From assembly GCA_965227145.1 (NCBI GenBank), contig OZ245730.1, positions 5,394,001 to 5,458,000 of the forward strand: a DNA stretch of 64,000 bases. Reading direction: 5' to 3'. Below the pieces are notes generated by a model. The model was given only the letters and a program-made list of their open reading frames with translations. It had not been told where the DNA came from and searched no databases. Of this stretch, positions 11,951-21,153 are shown piece by piece. Numbering within the stretch: position 1 is the stretch's first letter; every line of letters begins with the position of its first letter. The translations under genes were made by a program, and so were the position numbers. Source of the DNA: JACKAQ01 sp965227145. Its GTDB lineage: Bacteria > Calditrichota > Calditrichia > RBG-13-44-9 > J075.

Positions 11951-12762
11951 TGTTGCTCTATCAGGAAATTGTGCCGGACAAGCGGCTGGCAAATTACATT
12001 TTATCCTATTGGAAATTCGAATATCATCCAAATACATCCGACGGAAAACCACCGGAAACGCTCGACCATACGGTGTTGCCGGACGGTTGTGTGTCGCTGG
12101 TATTTCATTATAATCAATATGTTAAGCAACGATTTTCAGTGCTGTTCGGGCCGCGGATGCAGAATTATAACACACAGGTGTTTCCGGGCAGCGTGTTTGT
12201 GGGCGTGCGATTTTTTCCCGGCGTTGTGGATGCACTGTTTGGCATCAGCGGCGCGGCGTTGCGCAATCAATCCATCGATGCGAGCACGATTTGCAGCAAC
12301 CTCAATTTGAACAAATTGCTGGAAAGTATCTGCAAAAATTTCGACCAGTACGAGCTGTTCGACGAAGAATTGCTGCCATTCATCACCAAATTTGCCGGGA
12401 AACCGGACGAGCGGATTATCCGCGCCGTTTCGCTGATTGTTGCGGCAAACGGCAACATCAAAATGGCGGATATCGCCGGAAAAGTGCACCTCAGCGAGCG
12501 ACAGTTGCAGCGCATTTTTCGCGAAAAAGTGGGGCTAACGCCCAAAGAATTTGCACGGATTCGCCGCATCCGCACATCGCTGATCAAAATGGTGCTGGAA
12601 AACCGGGATTTGCAGGAGGTTATCCACAACGCGGGATATTTCGATCAGGCTCATTTTATCCGCGATTTCGGCGCAATTGCCGGCACAAATCCCACTTTGT
12701 TCAAAAAATACATTTCGCAAATCGATCACCGCAACATTTCACCGCCCGACGCACAACGTTGA
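11950..12762 (+). CDS. AraC-family transcriptional regulator
   Basis: The 270-residue protein has an N-terminal sensor-like region starting MLLYQEIVPDKRLANYI, with V-L-P-D-G-C typical of the DUF6597-type N-domain, and a C-terminal double helix-turn-helix (about 160-258). The HTH contains M-A-D-I-A-G-K-V-H-L-S-E-R-Q-L-Q-R-I-F and the AraC signature A-G-Y-F-D-Q-A-H-F-I-R-D-F. The start ATG overlaps the VOC gene stop by one base; the frame runs open further upstream inside the VOC gene, but that extension has no family sequence. It probably controls its own operon and perhaps the secreted DUF1579 protein that follows. Confidence 0.92.
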   Translation: MLLYQEIVPDKRLANYILSYWKFEYHPNTSDGKPPETLDHTVLPDGCVSLVFHYNQYVKQRFSVLFGPRMQNYNTQVFPGSVFVGVRFFPGVVDALFGISGAALRNQSIDASTICSNLNLNKLLESICKNFDQYELFDEELLPFITKFAGKPDERIIRAVSLIVAANGNIKMADIAGKVHLSERQLQRIFREKVGLTPKEFARIRRIRTSLIKMVLENRDLQEVIHNAGYFDQAHFIRDFGAIAGTNPTLFKKYISQIDHRNISPPDAQR

Positions 12763-12835
12763 TGTTGTCGTTTTTTTACAATCATTTCTCGCCCGAAAAA
12801 GCTATTTTTTGCAAATAAAATTTAAGGAGACAGAT

Positions 12836-13414
12836 ATGCCTTTTGTTGATATTTCAAGCTTCAAATTACTGTTTTTTATTGGCTTAGCAACATCGATGTT
12901 TTTGTGTGCAACCGTCGTTTCCGCACAGGAAGGGCCGTCCGAAAAACATGTGGCAGCAATGAAAAAACTCGATTTTTTGATCGGGAAATGGAAAGGAATT
13001 GGCTGGCAAATGACGCCGCAAGGCGCCAAAGAAGATGCGATGGTTGAAGAAAATATCCAGCCGAAACTGGACGGTTTGGTGCTTATGGTGGAAGGTGTCG
13101 GTAAACGAACGGACCCCGAAACCGGGAAAGAAATGATTGTGCACAATGCGCTCGGCCTGATGTCGTATGATCCGTACGGCGGCGGTTACAAAATGCAATC
13201 ACATTTATCGAACGGGCGATCCACCACCGCAGATGCCAAATTCAACGATGACGGTTCATTTGTCTGGTGGTTCAAAACGCCGCAGGGCACCATTCGCTAT
13301 ACGATCAACCTGACCAGCGCCGATCAATGGCACGAAATCGGGGAGTTTTCTGCAGACGGCGAGAACTGGCGCCAGTTTTTTGAGATGACGCTGGATCGCG
13401 TGGAAACAGAGTAA
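12836..13414 (+). CDS. secreted DUF1579-like protein
   Basis: A 192-residue protein with an N-terminal signal peptide (about 1-31, ending V-V-S-A-Q). The mature part has the DUF1579-type opening M-K-K-L-D-F-L-I-G-K-W-K-G and a W-H-E-I-G-E-F-S near the C-terminus, as in small lipocalin-like beta-barrels of unknown function. AAGGAG precedes the ATG at 12836; a longer frame exists but its extension is not protein-like. It follows the AraC gene by 73 bases and may be in its regulon. The ligand or function is not known. Confidence 0.82.
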   Translation: MPFVDISSFKLLFFIGLATSMFLCATVVSAQEGPSEKHVAAMKKLDFLIGKWKGIGWQMTPQGAKEDAMVEENIQPKLDGLVLMVEGVGKRTDPETGKEMIVHNALGLMSYDPYGGGYKMQSHLSNGRSTTADAKFNDDGSFVWWFKTPQGTIRYTINLTSADQWHEIGEFSADGENWRQFFEMTLDRVETE

Positions 13415-13544
13415 TCCGATTTGGAGCAATTTGCGGATTGAAAAGCATTCTTCTCATCGAACAAATCGATGGGTTCTTTTCAAATGAAAAACGTATTTGC
13501 CCTTTGCGAACTTCGCGACTTTGCGGCAATCTTCAACTGCCCAT

Positions 13545-13590
13545 TTGTCCAAAAAGAAAACCCTCTCACAATTTCTCGCGAGAGGGTTTA
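13545..13590 (-). terminator. rho-independent terminator of the DHS-like gene
   Basis: A stem AAACCCTCTC/GAGAGGGTTT closes over about 12 bases (13559-13589). Read on the minus strand it is followed by TTTTCTTTTT. It lies 31 bases after the stop of the deoxyhypusine-synthase-like gene. Confidence 0.85.
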
Positions 13591-13620
13591 ATCTATATAA
13601 ATGATGTTAGTTGAAGCCGA

Positions 13621-14688
13621 TTAAGCGATCATTTCCGCTTTTTGATTCACTGCCAGAAATTCGTTCCAGTTGCGGCGGTTGCGCTGCTCCCAATTGCGCT
13701 GGTGGTAGCCGTAACTCGCCAGCAGCGGGAAGGATAGCGTCAACTCGGTGAACACCATTTGCTCATACGCGGTGTCCACTTTGCCCCAGGAACAGGCTTC
13801 TTTCAGGGTGGAACCGGACAGTGCGCCATCGCGCTCATCCGCAACGGTGAGCTGCACGGCGTATTTGTGCATTTCCACATCGTGACCGAGAATTTCCGCG
13901 CAGACAACGGTATCCTGCACAAAATTTTTGGGAACGCCGCCAGCCAGCATCAATAATCCGGTGGTGCCGGCTTCGATTTTAATGTCCGTCAGTTCGCGAA
14001 AATCTTTTACGGAATCGATGGAAACATGGGTGTCAGGATTTTCCACCTGATGCACAACCAACCCGAATCCGGCGCTGCAATCGGAAAAAGCCGGCACAAA
14101 AATCGGCACGCCAAGTTCGTACGCGGTGCGCACGATAGAGCCTTCTCCAAGATTGTTTTCCACCAGATATTTGCCCATTTCCACAATAAATTCGCGGGAA
14201 GAATAGGCTTTTGGCGGCAACGTATTCGCGATTTTACGAATCGTATCGTCGCATTCTTTCAGCTCTTCTTCATCGATGTAAGTATCATAAATACGATCGA
14301 TAGCCAATTTTCGCAGTTTCTGGTCATCAACAAACTGGGTGCCAACATAATGGCGATAGCCCAGCGCTTCAAAAAAATCCTGATCCACAATATTTGCGCC
14401 AGTGGAAACGATAACATCCACCATTTTGTTGCGCAACATATCCACAATTGCCGTTTTTAAACCCGCGCTGATCAATGAACCGGCCAGGGTTAACATGACG
14501 GTACAGTCTTTATCGCCCAACATCATATCGTAAATTTTGGATGCCCGCGCCAAATTGCGGGACTGAAACGCCGTTTTTTCATACTGATCGATGATCGGCG
14601 TGGCATCGAACGTTTTAATATCAATATGTTCGATGGTCTGTTGCAGATAATCTTGTTTTTTCACTTCCGGTTCCTCTGTTTTGTACAT
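13621..14688 (-). CDS. deoxyhypusine synthase-like enzyme (polyamine aminobutyl transfer)
   Basis: The 355-residue protein belongs to the deoxyhypusine synthase superfamily, NAD-dependent enzymes that transfer an aminobutyl group from spermidine or a related amine. The catalytic lysine motif S-W-G-K is present (Lys303 from this start), with the preceding S-G-S-T-L-K-E-A and the NAD-side G-G-V-P-K-N. Bacteria lack eIF5A, so the acceptor is more likely a free amine, for instance making homospermidine or spermidine; this is inference. ATG at 14688 is used; a TTG at 14733 would add 15 residues and neither has a strong Shine-Dalgarno site. It lies 57 bases after speD, which supports a polyamine role. 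Confidence 0.88.
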   Translation of the reverse strand: MYKTEEPEVKKQDYLQQTIEHIDIKTFDATPIIDQYEKTAFQSRNLARASKIYDMMLGDKDCTVMLTLAGSLISAGLKTAIVDMLRNKMVDVIVSTGANIVDQDFFEALGYRHYVGTQFVDDQKLRKLAIDRIYDTYIDEEELKECDDTIRKIANTLPPKAYSSREFIVEMGKYLVENNLGEGSIVRTAYELGVPIFVPAFSDCSAGFGLVVHQVENPDTHVSIDSVKDFRELTDIKIEAGTTGLLMLAGGVPKNFVQDTVVCAEILGHDVEMHKYAVQLTVADERDGALSGSTLKEACSWGKVDTAYEQMVFTELTLSFPLLASYGYHQRNWEQRNRRNWNEFLAVNQKAEMIA

Positions 14689-14745
14689 GGTGGATGTTTC
14701 GGCGACAACATCTGCGCCGTCATCCGCATTCAATCATGTTGCGTG

Positions 14746-15192
14746 TTAAACCGCGGTAACCAATCCGTTGTTGATGGTGTGGATGCCGTTTGCCGGTCCA
14801 CTCAATGCCTCTGAGCGGGGAAAATCGTGCCCGCGCATGATGACATTTACTGTTGGTTTTTGCGATTCGAACACATCTATCAGGTATTTTTCAGCGAAAG
14901 TGTAGTCGAATGGTTTGCAGGAAAACAGGTCAACAAAGCAGTATTCTTTGTCCTGAAATGTGTGAATCGAAATATGGCTTTCCGCAATCACCACAAAGCC
15001 GGTAATACCTTTGTCTTCCGGAACCAGACCGGAATATTTGAACACATACGGCTGGGTGATTTTGGTCATCCCGATCATATCGGGCAAATTGTTCAGTACG
15101 TCAAAAACTAAATCGTAATCGTTCAATTTTGCAGGATTGCAATAATTGAGGTCAAGCGTTAAGTGGGGTCCGAATGCATCGATTTTTGCCAT
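14746..15192 (-). CDS. speD: S-adenosylmethionine decarboxylase proenzyme, bacterial type
   Basis: Makes decarboxylated AdoMet, the aminopropyl donor for spermidine synthesis. The 148-residue proenzyme carries the self-cleavage and active-site segment A-E-S-H-I-S-I-H-T-F, in which the Ser after Glu becomes the pyruvoyl group, followed by Y-C-F-V-D-L-F-S-C with the conserved Cys. The length fits the short bacterial SpeH/SpeD class. GGGAGGA precedes the ATG. It is the first gene of a two-gene unit with the DHS-like enzyme. No SpeE-type spermidine synthase is in the window. Confidence 0.95.
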   Translation of the reverse strand: MAKIDAFGPHLTLDLNYCNPAKLNDYDLVFDVLNNLPDMIGMTKITQPYVFKYSGLVPEDKGITGFVVIAESHISIHTFQDKEYCFVDLFSCKPFDYTFAEKYLIDVFESQKPTVNVIMRGHDFPRSEALSGPANGIHTINNGLVTAV

Positions 15193-15833
15193 CTCATAAA
15201 TCCTCCCAATTTGGATTTTAGAATGAATGAATTAGATACAACTTTGTTACGCAGCAAATCAGTTATTTGTGGTCATTCACTGCATAACTTTCTCAAATGG
15301 CGCGCCAATATACATCGTCAAAAATCAACAATGCAATAAAAAAATTTCTTTTTTTAAAACTATTGTTTAATATATTAAACAATGACGTTGCTACAGCTAA
15401 ATATTTGATTTATATGAATTTGAATCAGCTATTTACCATGAATTAGGGGTCTGTCGTTTTTTAAATATACCCAAAAATCACATAATACAGTTATTTTTTG
15501 CAAGTCCCGGAAAGCAAATATTCCAATTGGAATTGGCCAAACCGGCCTATTACACAATACCCATCGATTCCGGTGTGACAAAGCAAAAAATAAATTCACT
15601 TTGTTACAGCTTTCTCAACTTACGCCTTTTTTAAACTATTGCTTGGTTTATAGCGATTTCACTTTTCGATGACTTTTGGCAATCCGGGTCGATCGCAAAT
15701 TGCTGGGTGAACACACTTTTTTCAAAATCCGGGTTGCGTTTTCCCGCAAATTCCGTTTATTTCGGAATTGGTGATTTAACCGATCGGGATGCGAAAAACA
15801 TCAAATTTTCATCAGAAAATTGAGGGAAAAAAC
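15193..15833. other. AT-rich divergent intergenic region
   Basis: A gap of about 640 bases between divergent speD and the MBL hydrolase. I see no convincing coding frame, tRNA or small RNA. It has long A/T tracts and the palindrome listed at 15362-15383. Promoters for both flanking genes must lie here, but none could be assigned. Confidence 0.6.
15362..15383. promoter_or_regulatory. perfect 22-bp palindrome upstream of speD
   Basis: ATTGTTTAATA followed by its exact reverse complement TATTAAACAAT, without a spacer. It lies 170 bases upstream of the speD start and 450 bases upstream of the MBL gene. The symmetry suits a dimeric regulator's operator, but A/T richness makes chance more likely than for mixed sequence. 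Confidence 0.45.
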
Positions 15834-16679
15834 ATGCAAATTGGTGATTACGATGTGCAACTGCTCAACACCGGATTGTTCCGGCTAGATGGTGGCGCGA
15901 TGTTTGGCGTGGTGCCCAAAGCGTTGTGGGGCAAACAAAAACCGCCGGATGAGCACAACCGCATCCACATGTGCACTAATGCGCTGCTATTGCGCGGCAA
16001 CGGGAAAACCATTTTGGTGGATACGGGCATCGGCGAGCATAATCCGGCCAAATTCTGCCAGATTTATGCGGTGGATACCGCTGTGCACAATCTTCCGCAA
16101 TGCCTGGCAAATCACGGCGTTGCGCCGGCGGAGGTGACCGATGTAATCCTCACCCATCTGCATTTCGACCACGCCGGCGGGGCAACTATTCCCGATGAAA
16201 ACGGCGCATTTCGTCCGGCATTTCCGAACGCGACGTATCATGCGCAGCAACGCCATTACGATTGGTCTGTCGAAGCTTCCGAAAAAGATCGCGCCAGTTT
16301 TCTGGAAGAAAACATTGTGCCGCTGGTGCAAACCGAACAGCTGAACTTGCTGAACAGCGGCGGCGAAATTTTTCCGGGAATTGAATTGTTGTTATCGGAC
16401 GGGCATACGGTGGCGCAGCAAATGCTGCTGATTCACAGCGATGAACAAACGCTGTTTTTTCCGGCGGATTTGATCCCCACTTCCGCACATGTTCCGGTGC
16501 CGTGGGTGATGGCTTACGATCTGTTTCCGCTGATCACCATCGATGAAAAAAAGCAATATTTGAATCGGGCGGCGAACGAAAACTGGCTGGTGGTATTCGA
16601 GCACGATCCGCTGCTGTCCTGCGCAACTGTGACGCGAACGGCGCGCGGCTACAGCATCGGCGATGCGGTTTCGCTGTAA
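15834..16679 (+). CDS. MBL-fold metallo-hydrolase
   Basis: A 281-residue metallo-beta-lactamase-fold hydrolase. The metal-binding motif H-x-H-x-D-H is visible as T-H-L-H-F-D-H-A-G-G near residue 107, and later ligands are probably S-D-G-H-T near 190 and F-E-H-D near 260. It lacks a signal peptide and is likely cytoplasmic. The layout resembles the lactonase/AttM-like branch, but substrate cannot be assigned. The ATG at 15834 is preferred over one 15 codons upstream because GAGGGA lies before it. Its last 31 bases overlap the convergent 3' end of the sulfotransferase-like gene. Confidence 0.9.
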   Translation: MQIGDYDVQLLNTGLFRLDGGAMFGVVPKALWGKQKPPDEHNRIHMCTNALLLRGNGKTILVDTGIGEHNPAKFCQIYAVDTAVHNLPQCLANHGVAPAEVTDVILTHLHFDHAGGATIPDENGAFRPAFPNATYHAQQRHYDWSVEASEKDRASFLEENIVPLVQTEQLNLLNSGGEIFPGIELLLSDGHTVAQQMLLIHSDEQTLFFPADLIPTSAHVPVPWVMAYDLFPLITIDEKKQYLNRAANENWLVVFEHDPLLSCATVTRTARGYSIGDAVSL

Positions 16680-17212
16680 ATGTGCTGATCCAGCGCGGTC
16701 AGCATTTTGTGCATGTCCACGCTTTCCCCCAAAAACTCGCGGATGCGCTTTAACTGCGCCGCCGGCGATGCCAGCAGTTCTCCCCGGTTCAAAAACAGGT
16801 GCGCCATATTCGGTTGTTTGACCAGCCAATTTTTGATTCGCGCCGAACGCAAATGAATCGAATTGGCGATCATCCGGGCGCTGGCGGCGGGCGTCCGGCT
16901 GCCCTGCTCAACCAACAACTCGCTGTGATACCGGATCAATTCATCGATCGATTTTTCCAAATAAATCACCCGGTAACGGAACAACGGATCGAGCGAACCC
17001 AATAACGTGTAATCGAACAGAATCGCTTTCCCGTTGGCCTGATTTAGCCAGACGCTCTTTTTTGGGGAATTATCCGCAACGGTTGACCGGGGCGTTGCGA
17101 GGTCAATCACCACATCTGGCGAAGTGTTGAACACCGGCAATCCGCCGGCGCTTAACACGTTTAATAACAATTGCTTACCACTATCGGGCATTCCGGAAAC
17201 TACGGTAATCAT
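16649..17212 (-). CDS. sulfotransferase-like P-loop protein with altered loop
   Basis: A 187-residue protein starting M-I-T-V-V-S-G-M-P-D-S-G-K, then L-S-A-G-G-L-P-V-F. This closely follows the bacterial sulfotransferase opening V-V-S-G-x-P-R-S-G-T but with Asp for Arg and Lys for Thr, so the PAPS phosphate loop looks like a Walker A (G-x-P-x-S-G-K) instead. V-I-Y-L-E-K-S-I-D-E-L follows, as in sulfotransferases. A longer frame reaches 17425; ATG 17212 is chosen because AGGATG precedes it. It could be a nucleotide-binding paralogue without sulfotransferase activity. It overlaps the MBL gene end-to-end. Confidence 0.65.
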   Translation of the reverse strand: MITVVSGMPDSGKQLLLNVLSAGGLPVFNTSPDVVIDLATPRSTVADNSPKKSVWLNQANGKAILFDYTLLGSLDPLFRYRVIYLEKSIDELIRYHSELLVEQGSRTPAASARMIANSIHLRSARIKNWLVKQPNMAHLFLNRGELLASPAAQLKRIREFLGESVDMHKMLTALDQHIYSETASPML

Positions 17213-17611
17213 CGGCTCATCCTGTTTTCGTAACCATTTGAGAATTCGCAACATGCAAACGCGTACGAGTATCCTGCAATCGTATTTGCAGGGATTCCAT
17301 TTTACCGGCGTTTCGAAAAGGGAAACGCTGCCAGCGCCTGCACCGGATGTCATCCGGAAACAGAAAAACTGCGGCTGGCACAAAAAATATAGTTGTATCG
17401 ACAGTAGATTGGGCGCTCCGCTCACCCACCCTTTTTTTCCCGAACCCTAAAAACGTGACAGTTTCTGTTGAAATCTGCCGGCAAAATATAATACATTTAT
17501 CGACGGTACAAAGCGAATTTGAATCTGATTTTTTTACAAAAATTATTGTGACGCAACAGTTAAACGTTAGTGTTGAAAATCTGATGACCGTTCAACAAAA
17601 GGATGAAAACG
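17213..17611. other. divergent intergenic region
   Basis: About 400 bases between the sulfotransferase-like gene and the next plus-strand gene. The sulfotransferase frame stays open to 17425 but without family sequence. A small palindrome, CCGGATG-T-CATCCGG, is at 17343-17357. No other gene or RNA was recognised. Confidence 0.5.
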
Positions 17612-18055
17612 ATGCCATACGTATCCGTAAATTTTAGCAAAATGTCGCTGAAAGCGCCGGAAAACTGGCTGTTTGGTCAGGTGAAAACGGAAATTTGGGC
17701 ACGCTCCGAAGCGCGGATCGGCGTGCTGCGCATCCGCAAAATTGACGATGCCGCGCCCGACAAAACCGTTGCCGAACTTGAGGAAAATCTGCGTCAATTC
17801 ATCAATGCGGCAGATTTGCAAACCGTTTTCGACGTGCGAAAACCGGTAACCAGCGATTACGTTTTTGGCGGTTACAGCTATTTTTCGAGCGCGCAACATA
17901 AAGATCTATTCATTCGCGGCTGGTATTTGCAACGCAATAATTGTTTAATTTTAGGCGCGTATGCCTGCCCGAAATCTCAGTATCAGTCGGAAACCGCTAT
18001 TCGCGAATGCCAGGAAAGCCAGCGAATTATGCTCACGGTTCAGCCGGAAAGCTGA
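17612..18055 (+). CDS. conserved-looking hypothetical protein
   Basis: A 147-residue soluble protein starting M-P-Y-V-S-V-N-F-S-K. No signal peptide or membrane helix is visible. It has mixed charged and aromatic segments with two cysteines near the C-terminus. Coding bias matches its neighbours, which supports it as a real gene. The ATG at 17612 is chosen over one three codons upstream because GGA lies at a normal distance. I do not recognise the family. It precedes the DUF5916 gene by 102 bases on the same strand, though a shared transcript is uncertain. Confidence 0.7.
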   Translation: MPYVSVNFSKMSLKAPENWLFGQVKTEIWARSEARIGVLRIRKIDDAAPDKTVAELEENLRQFINAADLQTVFDVRKPVTSDYVFGGYSYFSSAQHKDLFIRGWYLQRNNCLILGAYACPKSQYQSETAIRECQESQRIMLTVQPES

Positions 18056-18157
18056 TTTTTTTTGCCCGCGAAAGCTATATTTTTGAACGTTTGCGTAACA
18101 TTCGTGTTTGACACTCCGTAATATGCAAGAGTGTCAAATACTGTGAGGTGTGTGTAA

Positions 18158-20779
18158 ATGTTCTTAAAAACGATACTTTTTTTAGCGATGTGTTTTGGCA
18201 TCGCCATCAGCCAGACAGATGTGGAAAAACGCATCTACAAACCATTGCCGGTCAATCCGCATGCGCCGGAAATTGACGGTAAACTCACCGATGATATCTG
18301 GCAAAAAACACCGCGGGACAAAGGATTCCTGCAAACCAGCCCCAACGAAGGCAAACCTGCCAGCCAACCCACCGAATTCATGATTGCTTACGACGCCAAA
18401 AATCTGTACGTCGCGATTGTTTCGCTGGATTCCGTTCCGGAAAAAATTGTTGACAGCATCACCCGGCGGGATCAGGCCGGCGAATCCGATCGCGTGTTGA
18501 TTTTGCTGGACAGCTTTTTCGACAAACGAACCGCATTCTATTTTGGCGTGAACGCCGCCGGCGTAAAAATGGACGGCGTGATGACCGAGGACGGCGATTA
18601 CGACGACATGAACTGGGACCCGATTTGGGAAGTCGGCACCCGGCGCATTCCCGAAGGCTGGGTTGCGGAAATGCGCATTCCGCTCAGCCAGCTGCGCTTT
18701 GCGGATCGCGACGAACACACCTGGGGATTGCAGGTTGCCCGCTATTTTTATCGCAACAATGAATGGTCGATGTGGCAATTTTACCCCTCGTCCGTTGGCG
18801 GATTTGTCAGCTATTTTGGCGAAATGCAGGGAATGACCGGGCTGGAAACGCCCCGGCAAATTGAGCTGCTGCCCTATTCGCTCAGCCAGTTCAGCTTTTT
18901 TCCGGATGATCCGGACGACCCGTTTCTGGACGGGCGCGATGGCAAAATTGCCGGCGGGTTGGATGGCAAAATCGGCATCACCAGCGATTTAACGCTCAAT
19001 TTTACCGTCAACCCGGATTTCGGGCAGGTGGAAGCCGATCCCTCCGAAGTGAACCTCTCCGCTTTCGAAACATTTTTTCAGGAAAAACGACCGTTTTTTA
19101 TCGAGGGCAGCAATATTTTTACGTACACCCTCGGTTTTGGCGATGGCTCGGATTCCCGCGAATCGCTGTTTTATTCCCGCCGGTTGGGACGACAGCCGCA
19201 GTACGAACCGGATCTCGATGACAACGAATACATGCAAATGCCCGACAATACGTCGATTATCGCCGCGGCAAAAGTTACCGGCAAAACCCACAACGGGCTT
19301 TCGATTGGCGTGCTAAACGCATTTACCGCACGGGAACGCGCAGCAATCGAGTTGAACGGCGTTCGCCGAAAAGAAATTGTGGAGCCCGCAACCAACTATT
19401 TCGTCGGGAGATTGCAGAAAGATTTTTCCGAAGGCAACACCTCGATCGGCGGCATCGCGACTGCAACCAATCGCGATATTTCCAGCGAAAACCTCCGCTT
19501 TTTGAACACTGCCGCATACACCGGTGGTTTCGATGTGCGCCACAATTGGCACAACAAAGATTATTGGATAAGCCTGAAAACCGCATTCAGCCGCATCGAA
19601 GGCGATCCGGAAGCGTTGATCGAAGCGCAAACATCCTCGCGGCGTTATTTCCAGCGCCCGGATGCACCACACCTCACGCTGGATTCCACCCGCACATCGC
19701 TGGACGGGCATGCGGGTGCGTTCGGCATCGGCAGATCCAACGGTCATATTCAGGGAATGCTGGGCGGCACCTGGCGCTCACCCGGATTCGAGATCAACGA
19801 TTTGGGATACATGCGCTCCGCGGATCGCATTTTGCAATTTTCGTGGCTATCCTATCGCGAGTGGAAACCGCAGTGGATTTTCCGGGAATACCGCTTCAAT
19901 CTCAACCAGTGGACCGGCTGGAATTTTGACGGCGAACAAACGTTCCGCGGCATGAACATAAACGGCGGCGGCCGTTTTGCGAACAACTGGCAATTTTGGG
20001 GCGGAACGGAATTGGAAGCCAGCGGGCTGGATGCCAGCGGGCTGCGCGGCGGCCCAATGCTGCGCTATCAGGGCGCGATTTACAGTTGGTGGAGCATCGA
20101 TTCGGACGATACAAAACCGTTTCAATTTGAAATTGGCGGATTCAACAGCTTCAAAGATGACGACGTTTCCCGCTCGCGCGAATTTTATGGCGGGGTTCAG
20201 TGGAGACCGGCAAAATCGATGTCGTTATCGCTGCAACCGTTTTTCAACATCAACAAACGTGATTTGCAATATGTTGAAACAACTGAATTTAGCAACGCGG
20301 ATCGCTACATTTTCGCGCGGATCGATCAGAAAACAACCGGCGTAATTGTCCGTGCGAATTACAGCATCACGCCAACGTTATCGTTCCAATATTACGGCCA
20401 GCCGTTTGTTTCCGCGGGAAAATACAGCAATTACAAACGCATCACCGATCCGCGGGCGGAACGATACGAAGATCGTTTTGAAACCATCGATGACGAAATT
20501 TCCAAAAATGATGACGAAGTTTTGATCGACGAAGATGCCGACGGCAGCAGCGATTATTCGTTCGATATCCCCGATTTCAATTTTCAAGAATTCCGCTCGA
20601 ATTTAGTGGTTCGATGGGAATTTCGCCCCGGCTCCACGGTCTATTTTGTGTGGGCGCAACAGCGCGACGATTCATTTAACAATGGCAATTTTAATTTCCG
20701 GCGCAATGTGGACAGCCTGTTCGGCATCGATCCGGAAAATATTTTTCTGTTGAAATTCAACTATTGGTTCTCGCTGTAA
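18158..20779 (+). CDS. DUF5916 outer-membrane barrel protein with N-terminal CBM9-like domain
   Basis: The 873-residue protein has a signal peptide (about 1-19), then a carbohydrate-binding family 9-like beta-sandwich (about 28-225; P-E-I-D-G-K-L-T-D-D-I-W and later W-D-P-I-W-E-V). The rest matches DUF5916, with the family hallmark F-F-Q-E-K-R-P-F-F-I-E-G near residue 310 and Q-V-E-A-D-P-S just before. The C-terminal half is rich in alternating aromatic beta strands ending N-Y-W-F-S-L, as expected for an outer-membrane barrel. Function is unknown; carbohydrate or polymer binding at the surface is likely. GAGG precedes the ATG. Confidence 0.9.
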   Translation: MFLKTILFLAMCFGIAISQTDVEKRIYKPLPVNPHAPEIDGKLTDDIWQKTPRDKGFLQTSPNEGKPASQPTEFMIAYDAKNLYVAIVSLDSVPEKIVDSITRRDQAGESDRVLILLDSFFDKRTAFYFGVNAAGVKMDGVMTEDGDYDDMNWDPIWEVGTRRIPEGWVAEMRIPLSQLRFADRDEHTWGLQVARYFYRNNEWSMWQFYPSSVGGFVSYFGEMQGMTGLETPRQIELLPYSLSQFSFFPDDPDDPFLDGRDGKIAGGLDGKIGITSDLTLNFTVNPDFGQVEADPSEVNLSAFETFFQEKRPFFIEGSNIFTYTLGFGDGSDSRESLFYSRRLGRQPQYEPDLDDNEYMQMPDNTSIIAAAKVTGKTHNGLSIGVLNAFTARERAAIELNGVRRKEIVEPATNYFVGRLQKDFSEGNTSIGGIATATNRDISSENLRFLNTAAYTGGFDVRHNWHNKDYWISLKTAFSRIEGDPEALIEAQTSSRRYFQRPDAPHLTLDSTRTSLDGHAGAFGIGRSNGHIQGMLGGTWRSPGFEINDLGYMRSADRILQFSWLSYREWKPQWIFREYRFNLNQWTGWNFDGEQTFRGMNINGGGRFANNWQFWGGTELEASGLDASGLRGGPMLRYQGAIYSWWSIDSDDTKPFQFEIGGFNSFKDDDVSRSREFYGGVQWRPAKSMSLSLQPFFNINKRDLQYVETTEFSNADRYIFARIDQKTTGVIVRANYSITPTLSFQYYGQPFVSAGKYSNYKRITDPRAERYEDRFETIDDEISKNDDEVLIDEDADGSSDYSFDIPDFNFQEFRSNLVVRWEFRPGSTVYFVWAQQRDDSFNNGNFNFRRNVDSLFGIDPENIFLLKFNYWFSL

Positions 20780-21153
20780 TTTTTTGGACGTTTTCGCCAC
20801 AGAGTCACGGAGGGGCACAGAGTTTTTTATAAAAAAACTAAAAAACAGCTTCAAAAAAAAGAAGCTATTGCCATTAAAAACAAGTATTTATCAAAGAGCA
20901 CTTTGTCCTTATCTTCTCTGTGATTCTTTGTGCCTCAGTGGCAAAGATGTTTAACGCATGGCATCTGTCAACAAAAAAAATCACGGCAAAGTGACATCCG
21001 GTTTTCCCCGCGTTTAAAACAACCGATTGGAACGCCCGCTCCAAACCAACACCCTCTCTTCCGAAAAACAATTTTCCGTCAGCACATTTCTGTGTTATCT
21101 TTTAATCTGTTCAAAAATGAATACACATTCAGAAAACAAAACGGAAACAATTC
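20780..21153. other. intergenic region with degenerate inverted repeats
   Basis: A gap of 374 bases before guaA. The left part has CCACAGAGTCACGGAGGGGC at 20797-20816, continuing CACAGAG. The right part has its degenerate complement at 20916-20945 (CTCTGTGATTCTTTGTGCC, then TCAGTGGCAAAG). This is the same family as 1505-1578. No gene was recognised; guaA's promoter should lie in the right part. Confidence 0.65.
20797..20945. repeat. inverted pair of CACAGAG-CAC-GAGG family repeats
   Basis: Two arms of about 26-30 bases in opposite orientation, partly complementary, around an A-rich centre. The repeat resembles widespread intergenic elements of the form CACAGAGGCACGGAG. It may act as a transcript end for the DUF5916 gene. 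Confidence 0.6.

Noticed and set aside
15193..15833. tRNA or small RNA gene in the longest gap
   Set aside because: No cloverleaf pattern or T-loop sequence was visible, and the region is mostly A/T tracts.
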